Positions 30,532 to 40,345 of a DNA stretch of 64,000 nucleotides are shown piece by piece. A model generated the notes under the pieces. It had not been told where the DNA came from. It saw only the letters and a program-made list of their open reading frames with translations, and ran no database searches. This stretch comes from Acinetobacter calcoaceticus ANC 3811 (GTDB lineage: Bacteria > Pseudomonadota > Gammaproteobacteria > Pseudomonadales > Moraxellaceae). Made by a program: the position numbers and the translations under genes. The stretch lies in NCBI RefSeq assembly GCF_000399665.1, contig NZ_KB976986.1:248001-312000 (forward strand), written 5' to 3'. Positions within the stretch are counted from its first letter, which is position 1; every line of letters begins with the position of its first letter.

Positions 30532-32261
30532 AAATCTTGACTGCTAGAGTTGCTATTCTTTTTCATCATGAACTGATCAAGCAGATTTTGTTGCTGCTCA
30601 TTGAGAAGTTCGAACTGAAATTGAATAAAACTTTGAGTAATGAGTTGTGCTTTGAGTAGATACACTTTGATTTCTTCTGTCCCCAATCGTAAATGAATTG
30701 TTTGTTGCTCTCTAAAAATTTGTGACCCTGGTAAAATCAACGTATTTTGTATTTCTTCTAGATTTTGTGTTTGTAGTAATAGTGCAGGATGATAATTGCG
30801 TGTATGACGCTCTGCCTGAACATGCACTGCACAAGGGAACATCGCCTGTGACAAAATCTCTAGACCTAACTCTAGAGATTTTTCTGTCGATTGCTTAATC
30901 CAGCGGATTACTCCACCACGCCATTGTCCATGCAAGGTTTCTTTTACTAAAATATATTCACCGGTTCTTAGATTTTTCGGTGCTTCCCCAGACCATTTAA
31001 TACGATATCCATTGACACTAATATCTAGAACCGTGGTTTGATAAATGGTTTTAGTTTCACGACTTAAGCGTTGATAGGATGTCGTTTGTTGTTCTTTTTT
31101 CTCTAAATTTGATAAAACTTTAGACTCACTTTGTAAGTTGTAGTTATTGTTGAGTTGAAGCGTTTCTTCAAAGTTTTTTGCTTTCGCTAGATAGAAATGA
31201 GCTGTACTTAAACCGAAACAAATTTGTAGCTCTGCATTGTACTCATAACGTTCGTGACGACGTTGAGCTGTTGTACCCAAAATCGTTTGAACATGAAACT
31301 TTAAAGCTGGGCTTAAATAAAACTTTTCATTTTTAGAAATATATTGCGCATTTTTATGCATGGTTGCAGTGACATGCTCAAGTAAAGCTTGTGTGCCTAT
31401 AAAAATGCTTGGACTAAAATTAGAGCTGCGTTTGGTGTTATAGACTGGCGGATGGTCTTTACTTGGGTCGACCACATATTTAGTTACTGCTGTATCTTTC
31501 GGCAAAATATGAATCATTCTTGCCCAGTCAAAACTACATTGGAATAAAGCCTGAATTTCTGACTGGCGAATCTGATTTGTATTTAAAATATCGAGCAAAA
31601 TTAGCTGAGCATAAGCTTGTGTAATATTTGCTAGAGGGTGGTGGATACCCTGAATATGATTAATATTGATGAGATGATATTTGTGTTGAACAGCAGTTTC
31701 GTAAAGCTGATGTGCAACTAACCACTGTCCTTTAAGAGGCTCACTATAGAGCATATGCTGCTGATATAAGAGACTCGTTAACTGTTGTAGCGCATGAAAA
31801 GTCGATAAGGTACGTGCCGTTTGCAAATTCTTTTTTTGTTTATAGGCAAATAGAGAAAACTTTTGATGCTGTAATTGCCCATGGCTATTTTGTGCAATAT
31901 TTAAATAAATACTGGCGAAATAGCAACGCAGCAACATCGCTAACTCAATAATATGTTCGTTACGGTCTGTACTAATAACACCTTGGTTAAAAAAGTTTTT
32001 TTCTAGACTTGCAAGAACGTTATTAATGGTGGGATGAAGCGTTTGTATAAGATCAAAACGTAAGGTTTCACTACATTTTAATTCATTGAGCTCTAAAATG
32101 GCGGTGAACAATGCTTTTGACGTATCGCCGAGTTGCATAATAGAAAGGGTAGTGACCCATTCATTAAGATCTTTAATATTGGCTTCACAAAAGCTTAACC
32201 GTTCACGAGTGAGCTCGGTTTGATTGTGAAAAATGTCTGATAGTGCATTATTCATCATCAC
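30513..32261 (-). CDS. PilZ-like domain protein of unknown function
   Basis: 582-aa cytoplasmic, mostly helical protein. A PilZ-like c-di-GMP-binding signature is split: the arginine motif RRHERYEY at about residue 335, then the DxSxxG motif in VLDISVNGYRI at about residue 420, with more residues between them than in a standard PilZ. The stretch after it (GEYILVKET...WRGGVIRWI...LELGLEIL) reads as the PilZ barrel. It is co-transcribed between epmB (12 bp upstream) and the FimX-like gene. Function is not known; a role in c-di-GMP signalling with FimX is inferred. Confidence 0.6.
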   Translation of the reverse strand: MMMNNALSDIFHNQTELTRERLSFCEANIKDLNEWVTTLSIMQLGDTSKALFTAILELNELKCSETLRFDLIQTLHPTINNVLASLEKNFFNQGVISTDRNEHIIELAMLLRCYFASIYLNIAQNSHGQLQHQKFSLFAYKQKKNLQTARTLSTFHALQQLTSLLYQQHMLYSEPLKGQWLVAHQLYETAVQHKYHLININHIQGIHHPLANITQAYAQLILLDILNTNQIRQSEIQALFQCSFDWARMIHILPKDTAVTKYVVDPSKDHPPVYNTKRSSNFSPSIFIGTQALLEHVTATMHKNAQYISKNEKFYLSPALKFHVQTILGTTAQRRHERYEYNAELQICFGLSTAHFYLAKAKNFEETLQLNNNYNLQSESKVLSNLEKKEQQTTSYQRLSRETKTIYQTTVLDISVNGYRIKWSGEAPKNLRTGEYILVKETLHGQWRGGVIRWIKQSTEKSLELGLEILSQAMFPCAVHVQAERHTRNYHPALLLQTQNLEEIQNTLILPGSQIFREQQTIHLRLGTEEIKVYLLKAQLITQSFIQFQFELLNEQQQNLLDQFMMKKNSNSSSQDLWEALK

Positions 32262-32273
32262 TTATTATATAAC

Positions 32274-33290
32274 TCAAAATGTTGTAGCCCCAAAAAGCGG
32301 TGTTTTATTCTTTTCGCCCGCAATTTCCCTGACGAGTTTAGGAACCAAATACCCCGGTAGGTTCGCTAACACATCACGATATATATCATCTATCTCAGAT
32401 GGTATTAAATCAAAATGTTGTGCACCTTTTACTTTATCTAAAACATGTAAGTAATAAGGCATAACGCGAGCTTCAAATAAACGATAACTTAAATCAATTA
32501 ATGTCTGTGCAGAATCATTAACACCTTTAAGCAATACTGCCTGATTAAGTACAGTAATGTGCTCGGCAGATAACTGCAACAATTTTGAACAGGTAAAGTC
32601 ATCGAGTTCAGAAGCGTGGTTTGAGTGTACCACCAGAATAATACGCAGCCTACTGTTTTTTAATAAAGAAATCAGCTCTTCGTCGATCCGGTTTGGAATC
32701 ACAATTGGAACTCGTGAATGAATTCTCAGAATCTTAATTTGTTTGAGAGATGATAAACGTTCTAGCCAAAGTGCTAATTTACGGTTAGAAAGCGTAAGGG
32801 GGTCTCCACCACTTAAAATGATTTCATTAATGTGCGGATTCGCTTCAATGTAATTTTTAATATTTAGCCAATCATCATTTTTCGGTAAATTTTCTTGATA
32901 GGGAAAATGACGACGGAAACAATAACGGCAATGTACGGCACAAGCACCCGTCAAAGTCAGTAAAAAGCGTGATTTATATTTATGTAATACGCCTGGTAAT
33001 TGATTTGCGGCTTCTTCGCCCAAAGGGTCCGTTACAAATTCAGGATGTTCTTCGAGTTCTAAATGATGGGGTAAAACCTGTAGCAAAAGCGGGTCAAACG
33101 GGTCTTTAGCGTTCATTTTTCCGACGAACGCGCGAGGAACACGCAATTTAAACTGTTCAGAAGCCAGAATCGCACCTGATAATAGCTGATCGGTGGATAA
33201 CTCGAGTAGGTTGAGCAACTCCGACGGATCAGTAATAAGGTCACTCAGTTGCGATTGCCAGTTTTGCTCTTGGTATAAATAGTTTATCAT
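32274..33290 (-). CDS. epmB: EF-P beta-lysylation protein EpmB (radical SAM)
   Basis: Lysine 2,3-aminomutase-like enzyme that makes (R)-beta-lysine for elongation factor P modification. The radical SAM cluster motif is CAVHCRYCFRRHF; ILSGGDPLTLSN and HSRVPIVIPNRI are family motifs. 338 aa. It is divergent from efp, its substrate gene, with about 70 bp between. EpmA, the ligase, is not in this window. Confidence 0.93.
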   Translation of the reverse strand: MINYLYQEQNWQSQLSDLITDPSELLNLLELSTDQLLSGAILASEQFKLRVPRAFVGKMNAKDPFDPLLLQVLPHHLELEEHPEFVTDPLGEEAANQLPGVLHKYKSRFLLTLTGACAVHCRYCFRRHFPYQENLPKNDDWLNIKNYIEANPHINEIILSGGDPLTLSNRKLALWLERLSSLKQIKILRIHSRVPIVIPNRIDEELISLLKNSRLRIILVVHSNHASELDDFTCSKLLQLSAEHITVLNQAVLLKGVNDSAQTLIDLSYRLFEARVMPYYLHVLDKVKGAQHFDLIPSEIDDIYRDVLANLPGYLVPKLVREIAGEKNKTPLFGATTF

Positions 33291-33363
33291 TTGACACGAT
33301 TAAGATAATGCAAGAACGCATTATATCGCATAGTTGACTTGTTAAGTTTGGAGTGTGCCAGTC

Positions 33364-33933
33364 ATGGCCAATTATTCTACAAATGATTTCAAGCCGGGCC
33401 TTAAGGTCATGCTTGACAGTAACCCATGTTCAATCATGGAAAATGAATACGTAAAGCCAGGTAAAGGTCAAGCGTTCAACCGCGTAAAATTACGTAACCT
33501 TAGAACTGGTAAAGTTTTAGAAAAAACTTTTAAGTCTGGCGATACTGTAGAAGCGGCTGACATCGTAGAAGTAGAAATGGACTACTTATACAATGATGGC
33601 GAACTTTGGAACTTCATGGATCCTGTAACTTTTGAGCAAATCGCTGCAGACAAAACTGCAATGGGCGATGCAGCTAAATGGTTAAAAGACGATTCAAATG
33701 AAAAATGTACTATTATGTTGTTCAATGGCGTGCCTTTAACTGTAAGCGCACCGAACTTCGTAGTATTAAAAATTGTTGAAACTGATCCAGGTGTACGCGG
33801 TGATACATCTGGCGGTGGCGGTAAACCAGCTAAGCTTGAAACAGGTGCGGTTGTTCGTGTTCCGTTATTTGTTCAGCAAGAAGATAGCGTTCGTGTAGAT
33901 ACTCGTACTGGCGATTATTTAGAGCGTGCATAA
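33364..33933 (+). CDS. efp: Elongation factor P
   Basis: Translation factor that rescues ribosomes stalled at polyproline stretches. Three-domain EF-P of 189 aa. The modified lysine is present as Lys34 in [13 protein letters not shown] 33364 (MANYST) matches the family N-terminus and has GGAG 10 nt upstream; GTG 33355 is too long. EpmB next to it and Lys34 together support the beta-lysyl-lysine route. Confidence 0.96.
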   Translation: MANYSTNDFKPGLKVMLDSNPCSIMENEYVKPGKGQAFNRVKLRNLRTGKVLEKTFKSGDTVEAADIVEVEMDYLYNDGELWNFMDPVTFEQIAADKTAMGDAAKWLKDDSNEKCTIMLFNGVPLTVSAPNFVVLKIVETDPGVRGDTSGGGGKPAKLETGAVVRVPLFVQQEDSVRVDTRTGDYLERA

Positions 33934-33957
33934 TAGTTAAAAAATAAACTATTATCG

Positions 33958-33987
33958 AAGGGATGATGTAAATCATCCCTTTTTTTA
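33958..33987 (+). terminator. Terminator after efp
   Basis: AAGGGATGAT-gtaa-ATCATCCCTT followed by a T run. Confidence 0.92.
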
Positions 33988-34097
33988 TGCGAAAGTATAA
34001 GAGGAAAAAAATTAAAGGAGGAGTACAGTCACAAGGATTTGATAGAACAGTACATAACAATATAAAAATGCTGTAGTTATTTATTGAGAGGTTAAGA

Positions 34098-36194
34098 ATG
34101 GACACAATGCAAGCGAAATCTACGCTTCCCTCCAAGCTGGTCTGGAGCCTAGTGGCAATTATAGGTGCAATTTCTTTTGGGATGCTGGCACTCAGTCGTG
34201 GTGAACATGTTAATGCGGTTTGGCTTGTACTGGCTGCAGCATGTGTATATAGCATCGCATATCGATTTTATAGTCTATTTATTGCAACTAAAGTATTTGA
34301 ATTAAACCCAAGACGTTTAACCCCAGCACATCGTTTAGCTGATGGTCTGGATTATGTTCCCACCAATAAATATGTGCTTTTTGGTCACCACTTTGCGGCA
34401 ATTGCAGGAGCGGGGCCATTAGTCGGGCCAATTTTGGCTGCACAAATGGGCTTTTTACCTGGAACGCTCTGGCTACTGGTCGGTGTGGTTGTCGCAGGTG
34501 CAGTACAAGATTTCTTAGTTTTATTTATTTCAACGCGTCGAGACGGTCGTTCGCTTGGTGAAATGGCAAAACAGGAACTGGGTTCTTTTGCTGGTATCGT
34601 TGTAATGCTTGGTGCGCTTGGGGTAATGATTATTATCCTTGCAGTGTTGGCTTTAGTTGTGGTTAAAGCACTCGCTCATAGTCCATGGGGTGTGTTTACG
34701 ATTGCAGCAACTATTCCAATTGCATTATTTATGGGCGTTTACATGCGATTTATTCGCCCGGGACGTATTGCTGAAGTTTCTATTATTGGCTTCGTCTTAA
34801 TGATGCTTGCCATTGTTTACGGTGGACATGTTGCAGCCGATCCTTACTGGGGTGAATTTTTCACCTTAACCGGAACACAGCTTACATGGTGCTTAATCAT
34901 TTATGGTTTTATCGCCTCAGTCTTACCTGTCTGGTTGTTGTTAGCACCACGTGATTATCTATCAACATTCCTTAAAATTGGTGTCATTCTCGGTTTAGCA
35001 ATCGGTATTATCATTGCATTACCTGAACTGAAAATGCCAGCAGTGACTCATTTTATTGACGGTACTGGCCCTGTTTTCTCGGGTAGCTTATTTCCATTCC
35101 TATTTATTACCATTGCCTGTGGCGCTATTTCTGGTTTCCACGCACTTGTATCAAGTGGTACGACACCAAAACTCATTGATAACGAAGCTGACATTCGTGT
35201 GATTGGTTATGGCGGTATGCTCATGGAATCTTTCGTCGGTATCATGGCGATGATCTGTGCAACTGTCTTAGACCCAGGCGTGTACTTTGCAATTAATGCG
35301 CCTGCGGCTGTATTGGGTACAACTGTAGAAACAGCGGCAGAAGCTGTGCGTAATTTAGGCTTTGTGGTTACTCCTGAAATGTTAACGCTGTTGGCACAAG
35401 AAGTCGGAGAAACTTCGATTTTATCGCGTACAGGTGGAGCACCTACGTTTGCGATTGGTATGGCGCACATCATTTCGGAAATTTTCAATAGCCGTTCAAT
35501 GATGGCGTTCTGGTATCACTTTGCCATTTTGTTTGAAGCATTATTCATCTTAACTGCTGTAGATGCGGGTACACGTGCTTGTCGTTTCATGGTGCAAGAT
35601 ACGGTTGGTATTGTTATTCCTGCGGTTAAAGCATCAGGTTCATTCTTTGGTAACTTGGTCGGTACGGCTGTTGCGGTAGGTGGATGGGGCTTCTTCGTTT
35701 ATCAAGGTGTGATTGATCCACTCGGCGGTGTCAATTCACTCTGGCCTTTATTTGGTGTTGGTAACCAAATGCTGGCTTCGATGGCCCTTATTTTGGGTAC
35801 AGTCATTTTGTTTAAAATGAAAAAAGAAAAATATGTATGGGTAACGATCATCCCAACAATTTTCTTGTTCGTGACCTGTATGACTGCGGGCTGGCAAAAG
35901 ATTTTCCACGAAAATCCAAAGATTGGTTTCTTGGCACAAGCACATAAATTCTCTGATGCAATCGCTCGTGGTGAAATTCTTAAACCAGCTAAAACCATTG
36001 CTGAAATGCAAAACATTGTGATGTCGAATCAGATTAATGCTGCGCTTTGTGGCTTCTTTATGATTGTTTCGATTGTCATGATTATTGCTTCAATTGGTAT
36101 TGTACGCCGTGCTTTAGCAAGTCCAACACCGACTGTAAATGAATCTCCAGCTGTATATGCCGATCCGGAAGTAGTAACTCCACGAGGAGAGTAA
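34098..36194 (+). CDS. cstA: Carbon starvation protein A family transporter
   Basis: 698-aa inner-membrane protein with about 16-18 helices. Family members import peptides and/or pyruvate under carbon limitation. Typical blocks include DYVPTNKYVLFGHHFAAIAGAGPLVGP-like sequence, SRTGGAPTFAIGMAHI and WPLFGVGNQMLA. GAGAGG precedes the ATG. It overlaps the small YbdD gene at the stop/start (TAATG). Confidence 0.92.
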   Translation: MDTMQAKSTLPSKLVWSLVAIIGAISFGMLALSRGEHVNAVWLVLAAACVYSIAYRFYSLFIATKVFELNPRRLTPAHRLADGLDYVPTNKYVLFGHHFAAIAGAGPLVGPILAAQMGFLPGTLWLLVGVVVAGAVQDFLVLFISTRRDGRSLGEMAKQELGSFAGIVVMLGALGVMIIILAVLALVVVKALAHSPWGVFTIAATIPIALFMGVYMRFIRPGRIAEVSIIGFVLMMLAIVYGGHVAADPYWGEFFTLTGTQLTWCLIIYGFIASVLPVWLLLAPRDYLSTFLKIGVILGLAIGIIIALPELKMPAVTHFIDGTGPVFSGSLFPFLFITIACGAISGFHALVSSGTTPKLIDNEADIRVIGYGGMLMESFVGIMAMICATVLDPGVYFAINAPAAVLGTTVETAAEAVRNLGFVVTPEMLTLLAQEVGETSILSRTGGAPTFAIGMAHIISEIFNSRSMMAFWYHFAILFEALFILTAVDAGTRACRFMVQDTVGIVIPAVKASGSFFGNLVGTAVAVGGWGFFVYQGVIDPLGGVNSLWPLFGVGNQMLASMALILGTVILFKMKKEKYVWVTIIPTIFLFVTCMTAGWQKIFHENPKIGFLAQAHKFSDAIARGEILKPAKTIAEMQNIVMSNQINAALCGFFMIVSIVMIIASIGIVRRALASPTPTVNESPAVYADPEVVTPRGE

Positions 36195-36499
36195 TGATGA
36201 ATTTTAAATTTGCAAAAAATGGAACTGTCATTATTGCGAAAATCATCAAAATGACAGTGCTCTCACAAAAAGAGCTGTTGCTTTCTCCAAAGAACTGGTC
36301 GCGTATTGCGACGCTGTGGCAGCGTTTGCAGCAAAGCTTTCGACTGATGGTTGGTGTGCCAGACTATCAGACTTATTTGGAGCATATGAAAGCTCATCAT
36401 CCTGATTTAACACCAATGGATAATAAAACTTTCTATCGTTATTGTGTGGATGCGCGTTATCCATCGGCAGGCGGTACTTTGAAGAAATGCCCTTGTTAA
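36194..36499 (+). CDS. ybdD: YbdD/YjiX family protein
   Basis: Small cytoplasmic partner found next to cstA-type genes. The C-terminal 60 residues match YbdD: LMVGVPDYQTYLEHMKAHHPDLTPM, then DARY and a Cys-containing C-terminus (KKCPC). At 101 aa it has about 35 extra N-terminal residues compared with E. coli YbdD (65 aa). GGAG precedes the tandem ATGATG at 36194/36197. Confidence 0.85.
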   Translation: MMNFKFAKNGTVIIAKIIKMTVLSQKELLLSPKNWSRIATLWQRLQQSFRLMVGVPDYQTYLEHMKAHHPDLTPMDNKTFYRYCVDARYPSAGGTLKKCPC

Positions 36500-36522
36500 G
36501 TTGAGAGTTAAATTCAGCTAAA

Positions 36523-36557
36523 CAAAACGGTATGTGGTTAAACCATGTACCGTTTTT
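36523..36557 (+). terminator. Terminator after cstA-ybdD
   Basis: Arms AAAACGGTA / TACCGTTTT around an imperfect inner stem, then TTTCTTTTTT. Confidence 0.8.
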
Positions 36558-36666
36558 CTTTTTTGGGAAATGAAAAAGGTTTGCTTAAAGTCTGCTCATT
36601 TGTATTTTTTTCAATTGAAAATCACTTGTTTTGCTTTTGAAAAATGAATATTATGCTTTCCATCTC

Positions 36667-36743
36667 AGGTGTATAGCTCAGTTGGTTAGAGCGCTACGTT
36701 GACATCGTAGAGGTCTCCAGTTCGAGTCTGGATATACCTACCA
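36667..36743 (+). tRNA. tRNA-Val (GAC anticodon)
   Basis: 77-nt cloverleaf: acceptor AGGTGTA / TATACCT (one G-T), D arm GCTC / GAGC, anticodon stem CTACG / CGTAG with loop TTGACAT (anticodon GAC), T arm TCCAG-TTCGAGT-CTGGA, discriminator A and encoded CCA. It reads GUC/GUU valine codons. Confidence 0.96.
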
Positions 36744-36785
36744 AGACATTAAAGTCATATAAACTCGAATAGCTTTACATGACTT

Positions 36786-36822
36786 AAAAAGCCCTAAACT
36801 ATAATGGTTTAGGGCTTTTTTA
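36786..36822. terminator. Terminator after tRNA-Val
   Basis: AAAAGCCCTAAAC-tataatg-GTTTAGGGCTTTT plus T run. It could also end the minus-strand NmrA gene. Confidence 0.88.
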
Positions 36823-36893
36823 TGGCTTTGTATAAATTTATATAGCAGATTGATCCTTATGCGGTTCCTTTACTCTGTCAGGCAATAGCTCTT

Positions 36894-37763
36894 TTAAATA
36901 GAACCAATAGATTCACGGACTAAATCTTCATAGGTACGTAGGGGATGTCCTATTATCAACTCTAAATTTTCTACTGTGCCAGCAGCAGCTTGCATCCCAA
37001 ATGTTTGGATTTCAGCCATCATAAGACGCATATCGTAAGCCATCCAGCTAGGGCTAAATGAAGATAATTGCCCCTCAAAAGCAGCAACATCATCACCGCC
37101 ATAAGTGATTTTTTGACCTAAAGCTTCACTCCAAATTTTCGCTACAGAATTACCCGTAAGCACCTCAGGCCCAACTAATTCGAGTGTAATACGATCAAGT
37201 ACAGAGGAAGATCTGTCACGTCTTAATAATTCAGCTACGGCCACATCTGCAATATCTCGTGCATCGATCATAGAAACTCCAGCAGAACCAATGGGCATTG
37301 GATAAACTGAATAATTTTGAACTGTCTGTTGAACCATTAAATCATTTTGCATGAAGTAAGCTGGACGAAGAATAGTTGCTGGAATGTTATGACTTTCAAT
37401 CATACGTTCGACTGTATGCTTCCCCGTAAAATGAGGAACATTTGTAAACTTGTCGGCATGAATCACCGAAAGGTATACGATGCGTTCAATACCAGCTTCA
37501 CGTGCAAGGTTCAATGTGATTAGGGCTTGGGTCACCTCATCTGGTGTAACTGCATTTAGCAAAAATAGTGTACGTACAGATGACAGTGCTGTACGCATGG
37601 AAGCGACATCAGTAAGGTCTCCCACTACTTCAGTAACGCCCTCAGGAAAGTCTCGCTTACCCGTTTTGCGTACAAGTGCTTTAACCTCAGCCCCCGCATT
37701 TGCAAGTCCTTGAATGATAAATGAACCGATGGTGCCTGTAGCACCCGTAACAAGAATACTCAT
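36894..37763 (-). CDS. NmrA-like NAD(P)-binding oxidoreductase
   Basis: 289-aa atypical short-chain dehydrogenase. The N-terminal Rossmann motif is VTGATGTIGSF, followed by the NmrA/quinone-oxidoreductase-2-like order (ALVRKTGK, VVGDLTD, FLLNAVTPDE, YLSVIHAD). The usual YxxxK catalytic pair of classical SDRs is not evident. It lies 30 bp downstream of a quinone-reductase-like gene, probably co-transcribed. The likely role is a redox enzyme or NADP-linked sensor; the substrate is unknown. Confidence 0.78.
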   Translation of the reverse strand: MSILVTGATGTIGSFIIQGLANAGAEVKALVRKTGKRDFPEGVTEVVGDLTDVASMRTALSSVRTLFLLNAVTPDEVTQALITLNLAREAGIERIVYLSVIHADKFTNVPHFTGKHTVERMIESHNIPATILRPAYFMQNDLMVQQTVQNYSVYPMPIGSAGVSMIDARDIADVAVAELLRRDRSSSVLDRITLELVGPEVLTGNSVAKIWSEALGQKITYGGDDVAAFEGQLSSFSPSWMAYDMRLMMAEIQTFGMQAAAGTVENLELIIGHPLRTYEDLVRESIGSI

Positions 37764-37793
37764 ATTGATCTCCTAGAATTGATACGTAATGGT

Positions 37794-38729
37794 TTAAATA
37801 GAAAAATCTGCAACGACCTTACCTATCCCAGAAACGGTACGGTTGCGTTCAATTGCATTTGGAATATCAGTAAAACCGACTACATCACCAATCCTGAATT
37901 GAAGTGCGTCGTTTGATACATCTATAGCTAGTCTTTCTAGTAGTTCGGGATTTGGTTGATTCATAAACCAGAGTCCTCGACGGTTCGGAGGCATACGGAT
38001 TAGAATGTCGGGAGATGCAGTACTAATAACTGTTCCATCAGTTGCTAATACTTGCCATGAGAGGTCTAGAACTTCTCCACCAACATAATCAAGTACTAAG
38101 TCGATGTCTTGTAGAATGTCTTCAAAACGTTGGGTGTGATAATTGATGACTTCATTAGCTCCAAGACTTTTCACAAAATTTAAATCAGCTTGACCTGCGG
38201 TAGCAAAGACTTTAGCACCTGCTTTTTTCGCATACTGAACAGCATAAGAACCTAAACCACCAGCAGCACCATGAATAAGAATTTTTTGACCTGAGTAAAG
38301 GGGTCCTGCGTAATGAAGGCTGTTCCAAGCAGCGACTGCTGATACTGGTATAGCAGCAGCATGAATATCACTTAAAGCTTCAGGTGTAGGAGAAAGGTTT
38401 GCTTCGTTAATTACTACGAATTCAGCAAATGCTCCCAATTTACCCATAGCACCCATAACACGATCACCTACGCGGAAACGAGATGTGTTCGGCCCAACGG
38501 CTTCAATAACACCTGCCATTTCGGCACCTAAGATGATTGGTAATTGAAGCGGAAAAGCTCTTTTTACATTCCCTTCACGTACCTTCCAATCAATACCATT
38601 AATACCAGCAGCTCGTACTCGAACCAGCACCTGACCAGATTCTGGTATTGGTTTCTCAATAGTGGCAATTTCAGTAATTTCTGCACCACCATAATCACGG
38701 ATTAATACAGCACGTTGAACGTTGCTCAT
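37794..38729 (-). CDS. NADP-dependent quinone oxidoreductase-like protein (MDR)
   Basis: Zinc-independent medium-chain dehydrogenase/reductase. The GroES-like N-terminal part (ILGAEMAGVIEAVGPNTSRFRVGDRVMG) is followed by the NADP-binding motif HGAAGGLGSYAVQYAK. Zinc-ligand cysteines are absent, as in quinone reductases. ATG 38729 has AGGA 6 nt upstream, while the longer frame to 38789 does not; 311 aa. It is divergent from a LysR gene that is the obvious candidate regulator. Confidence 0.85.
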   Translation of the reverse strand: MSNVQRAVLIRDYGGAEITEIATIEKPIPESGQVLVRVRAAGINGIDWKVREGNVKRAFPLQLPIILGAEMAGVIEAVGPNTSRFRVGDRVMGAMGKLGAFAEFVVINEANLSPTPEALSDIHAAAIPVSAVAAWNSLHYAGPLYSGQKILIHGAAGGLGSYAVQYAKKAGAKVFATAGQADLNFVKSLGANEVINYHTQRFEDILQDIDLVLDYVGGEVLDLSWQVLATDGTVISTASPDILIRMPPNRRGLWFMNQPNPELLERLAIDVSNDALQFRIGDVVGFTDIPNAIERNRTVSGIGKVVADFSI

Positions 38730-38831
38730 AGCAATTCCTAATATCAAGTTTTCATAACAAGACATTATTCCATTGCATTTAATAAACAAAGATTATAAAA
38801 ACTAAACACCTTGTTTTAAAAATGGAACACT

Positions 38832-39707
38832 ATGAACTTAAATGCACTATCTGATTTCATCCTTGTGGCAACACAGGAAGGCTTGGGGAAGGCCAGTCGT
38901 TTGAGTGGTATTCCAAAAGCCACGTTATCTAGAAGAATTGCTGATCTTGAGGAACAATTAGGAGTCAGATTGATTGAGCGTAGTGCTCGAGGATTGAAGC
39001 TTACAGAAGCAGGTCAGCAATTGATGTCCCGCACTGAGATATTGATGCTTGAGGTAGCTGAAGCAATGACTTCTGTTAGTGATGGAATTTCAACACCTCG
39101 TGGGCGATTACGAATAGCAGCGCCAGTTTTATTCTCTCAACTCTCAATGGGACGTATTAGTGCCGAATTCTGTGCAGCTTATCCAGAGATTGAGATTGAA
39201 GTTGTTGCAGAAGATCGCTTGGTGGATATTGTTGAAGAACAATTTGATATAGCTATTAGACTTAATCCAAGTCCTGATAGTAATTTAGTCGGGCGATGCT
39301 TCGCCAAAGATAAGCTCGTTGTTGTAGCAGCTCCAGAAATTACTAAACCTCAATCTGGTGCAATCAGACAAGTTCCCAGTATTGTAACGACAAGCTTCCA
39401 GCCCACACATTGGAAACTAAATGAAGAGGAGTTAATTCTGGAACCAATCCCGAAACTGCGATTCTCGTCACTACTTATGGTCCGTGAAGCTGCAATTGCT
39501 GGTGGTGGTGTTGCACTCATTCCGCAGTCCATAGCATGGAACCAGATTGCCCGTGGTGAATTAATTCAGTGGGGGGTACTGTCAGGAGTAGAGAGGTCAT
39601 TATGGGTTTTACATACTTCTAGACGACTTGCAGCTCCTAAAGTACGGGCATTTGTTGATTTTATCTGTGAAAGATATCCAGATATGTTCTTAACATTAAA
39701 TGGATAG
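38832..39707 (+). CDS. LysR-family transcriptional regulator
   Basis: 291 aa with an N-terminal helix-turn-helix (GLGKASRLSGIPKATLSRRIADLEEQLGVRL) and a LysR substrate-binding domain. The divergent layout with the quinone-reductase/NmrA pair, 102 bp apart, is the standard LysR arrangement, so it probably controls that pair and itself in response to an electrophile or quinone-like signal (inference). Confidence 0.85.
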   Translation: MNLNALSDFILVATQEGLGKASRLSGIPKATLSRRIADLEEQLGVRLIERSARGLKLTEAGQQLMSRTEILMLEVAEAMTSVSDGISTPRGRLRIAAPVLFSQLSMGRISAEFCAAYPEIEIEVVAEDRLVDIVEEQFDIAIRLNPSPDSNLVGRCFAKDKLVVVAAPEITKPQSGAIRQVPSIVTTSFQPTHWKLNEEELILEPIPKLRFSSLLMVREAAIAGGGVALIPQSIAWNQIARGELIQWGVLSGVERSLWVLHTSRRLAAPKVRAFVDFICERYPDMFLTLNG

Positions 39708-40157
39708 AGCCACTTTGTTATTCCATACATATTACATAGATAAGCAGCATGCTTGTTCAATTTTATCCTAGATAATCTATTGCTAATGCTATTAAAAAAT
39801 AGTTAATGCGTAATAGAAGATTATAGCTATTGAGGCACTACCTACTCAAGCGAAGGTAGTAGCAATATTTTTGTATCATGGCTTGTATCGCTATTAATTT
39901 GTATTTTATTAAATATATATTTATTCGTATCTTATAGTCTTTTTTGGTATTGGACGCTACCAAGATTTATAAAGACTTATAAGCAATTTATTAGCTTATA
40001 AGTCTTTTTTTATGCCTGTTTGTCTCATTTTATATAAGGTAAGCGAAGAGGTATGCCAAAAGAATGTCTGCATTGAGCATAACTTGCTTATAAACAACTT
40101 AGAATTAAGAGAATTCATCATATTTTATAAATAAAATAAATATATATATTAGAAAAC
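39708..40157. other. Intergenic region with hairpins
   Basis: About 450 bp without a credible ORF. It contains ACTACCT-n10-AGGTAGT (39837-39860), then the hairpin pair described as a candidate small RNA at 39944-40010. The stretch 40020-40157 is AT-rich with nothing I recognise. Confidence 0.6.
39944..40010 (+). ncRNA. Candidate small RNA ending in a strong terminator
   Basis: Hairpin TTGGTA-n8-TACCAA (39944-39963) is followed closely by a 14-bp perfect terminator stem (39971-39984 / 39994-40007) and T run. A TATAGT at 39933-39938 could be a -10, giving a transcript of about 65 nt. It lies 237 bp after the LysR stop, so it may instead be that gene's 3' end. Confidence 0.4.
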
Positions 40158-40185
40158 TTGATTAATTTTATTTTTCGTATATAAT
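40158..40185 (+). promoter_or_regulatory. Promoter of the cold-shock gene
   Basis: TTGATT (40158-40163), 16-bp spacer, TATAAT (40180-40185). It predicts a leader of about 155 nt, the long-UTR layout of cold-inducible csp genes. A hairpin AGCCA-ataaac-TGGCT sits at 40305-40320 just before the Shine-Dalgarno. Confidence 0.65.
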
Positions 40186-40345
40186 GAACATAACTAGAAA
40201 AAGTCATGTTTGGTAAATCTTCTCTAAGTACCGCAGTATTAGTCATAATCCTTCGTTTTTTTTAGATTTTAAGCTCCATTCTTTATTATTTCGATGTTAC
40301 TCATAGCCAATAAACTGGCTTAAATTTAAAAAAATAGGATTTATT

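Noticed and set aside
36744..36893. Attachment site (att) after tRNA-Val
   Set aside because: I found no second copy of the tRNA 3' end and no integrase within the window.
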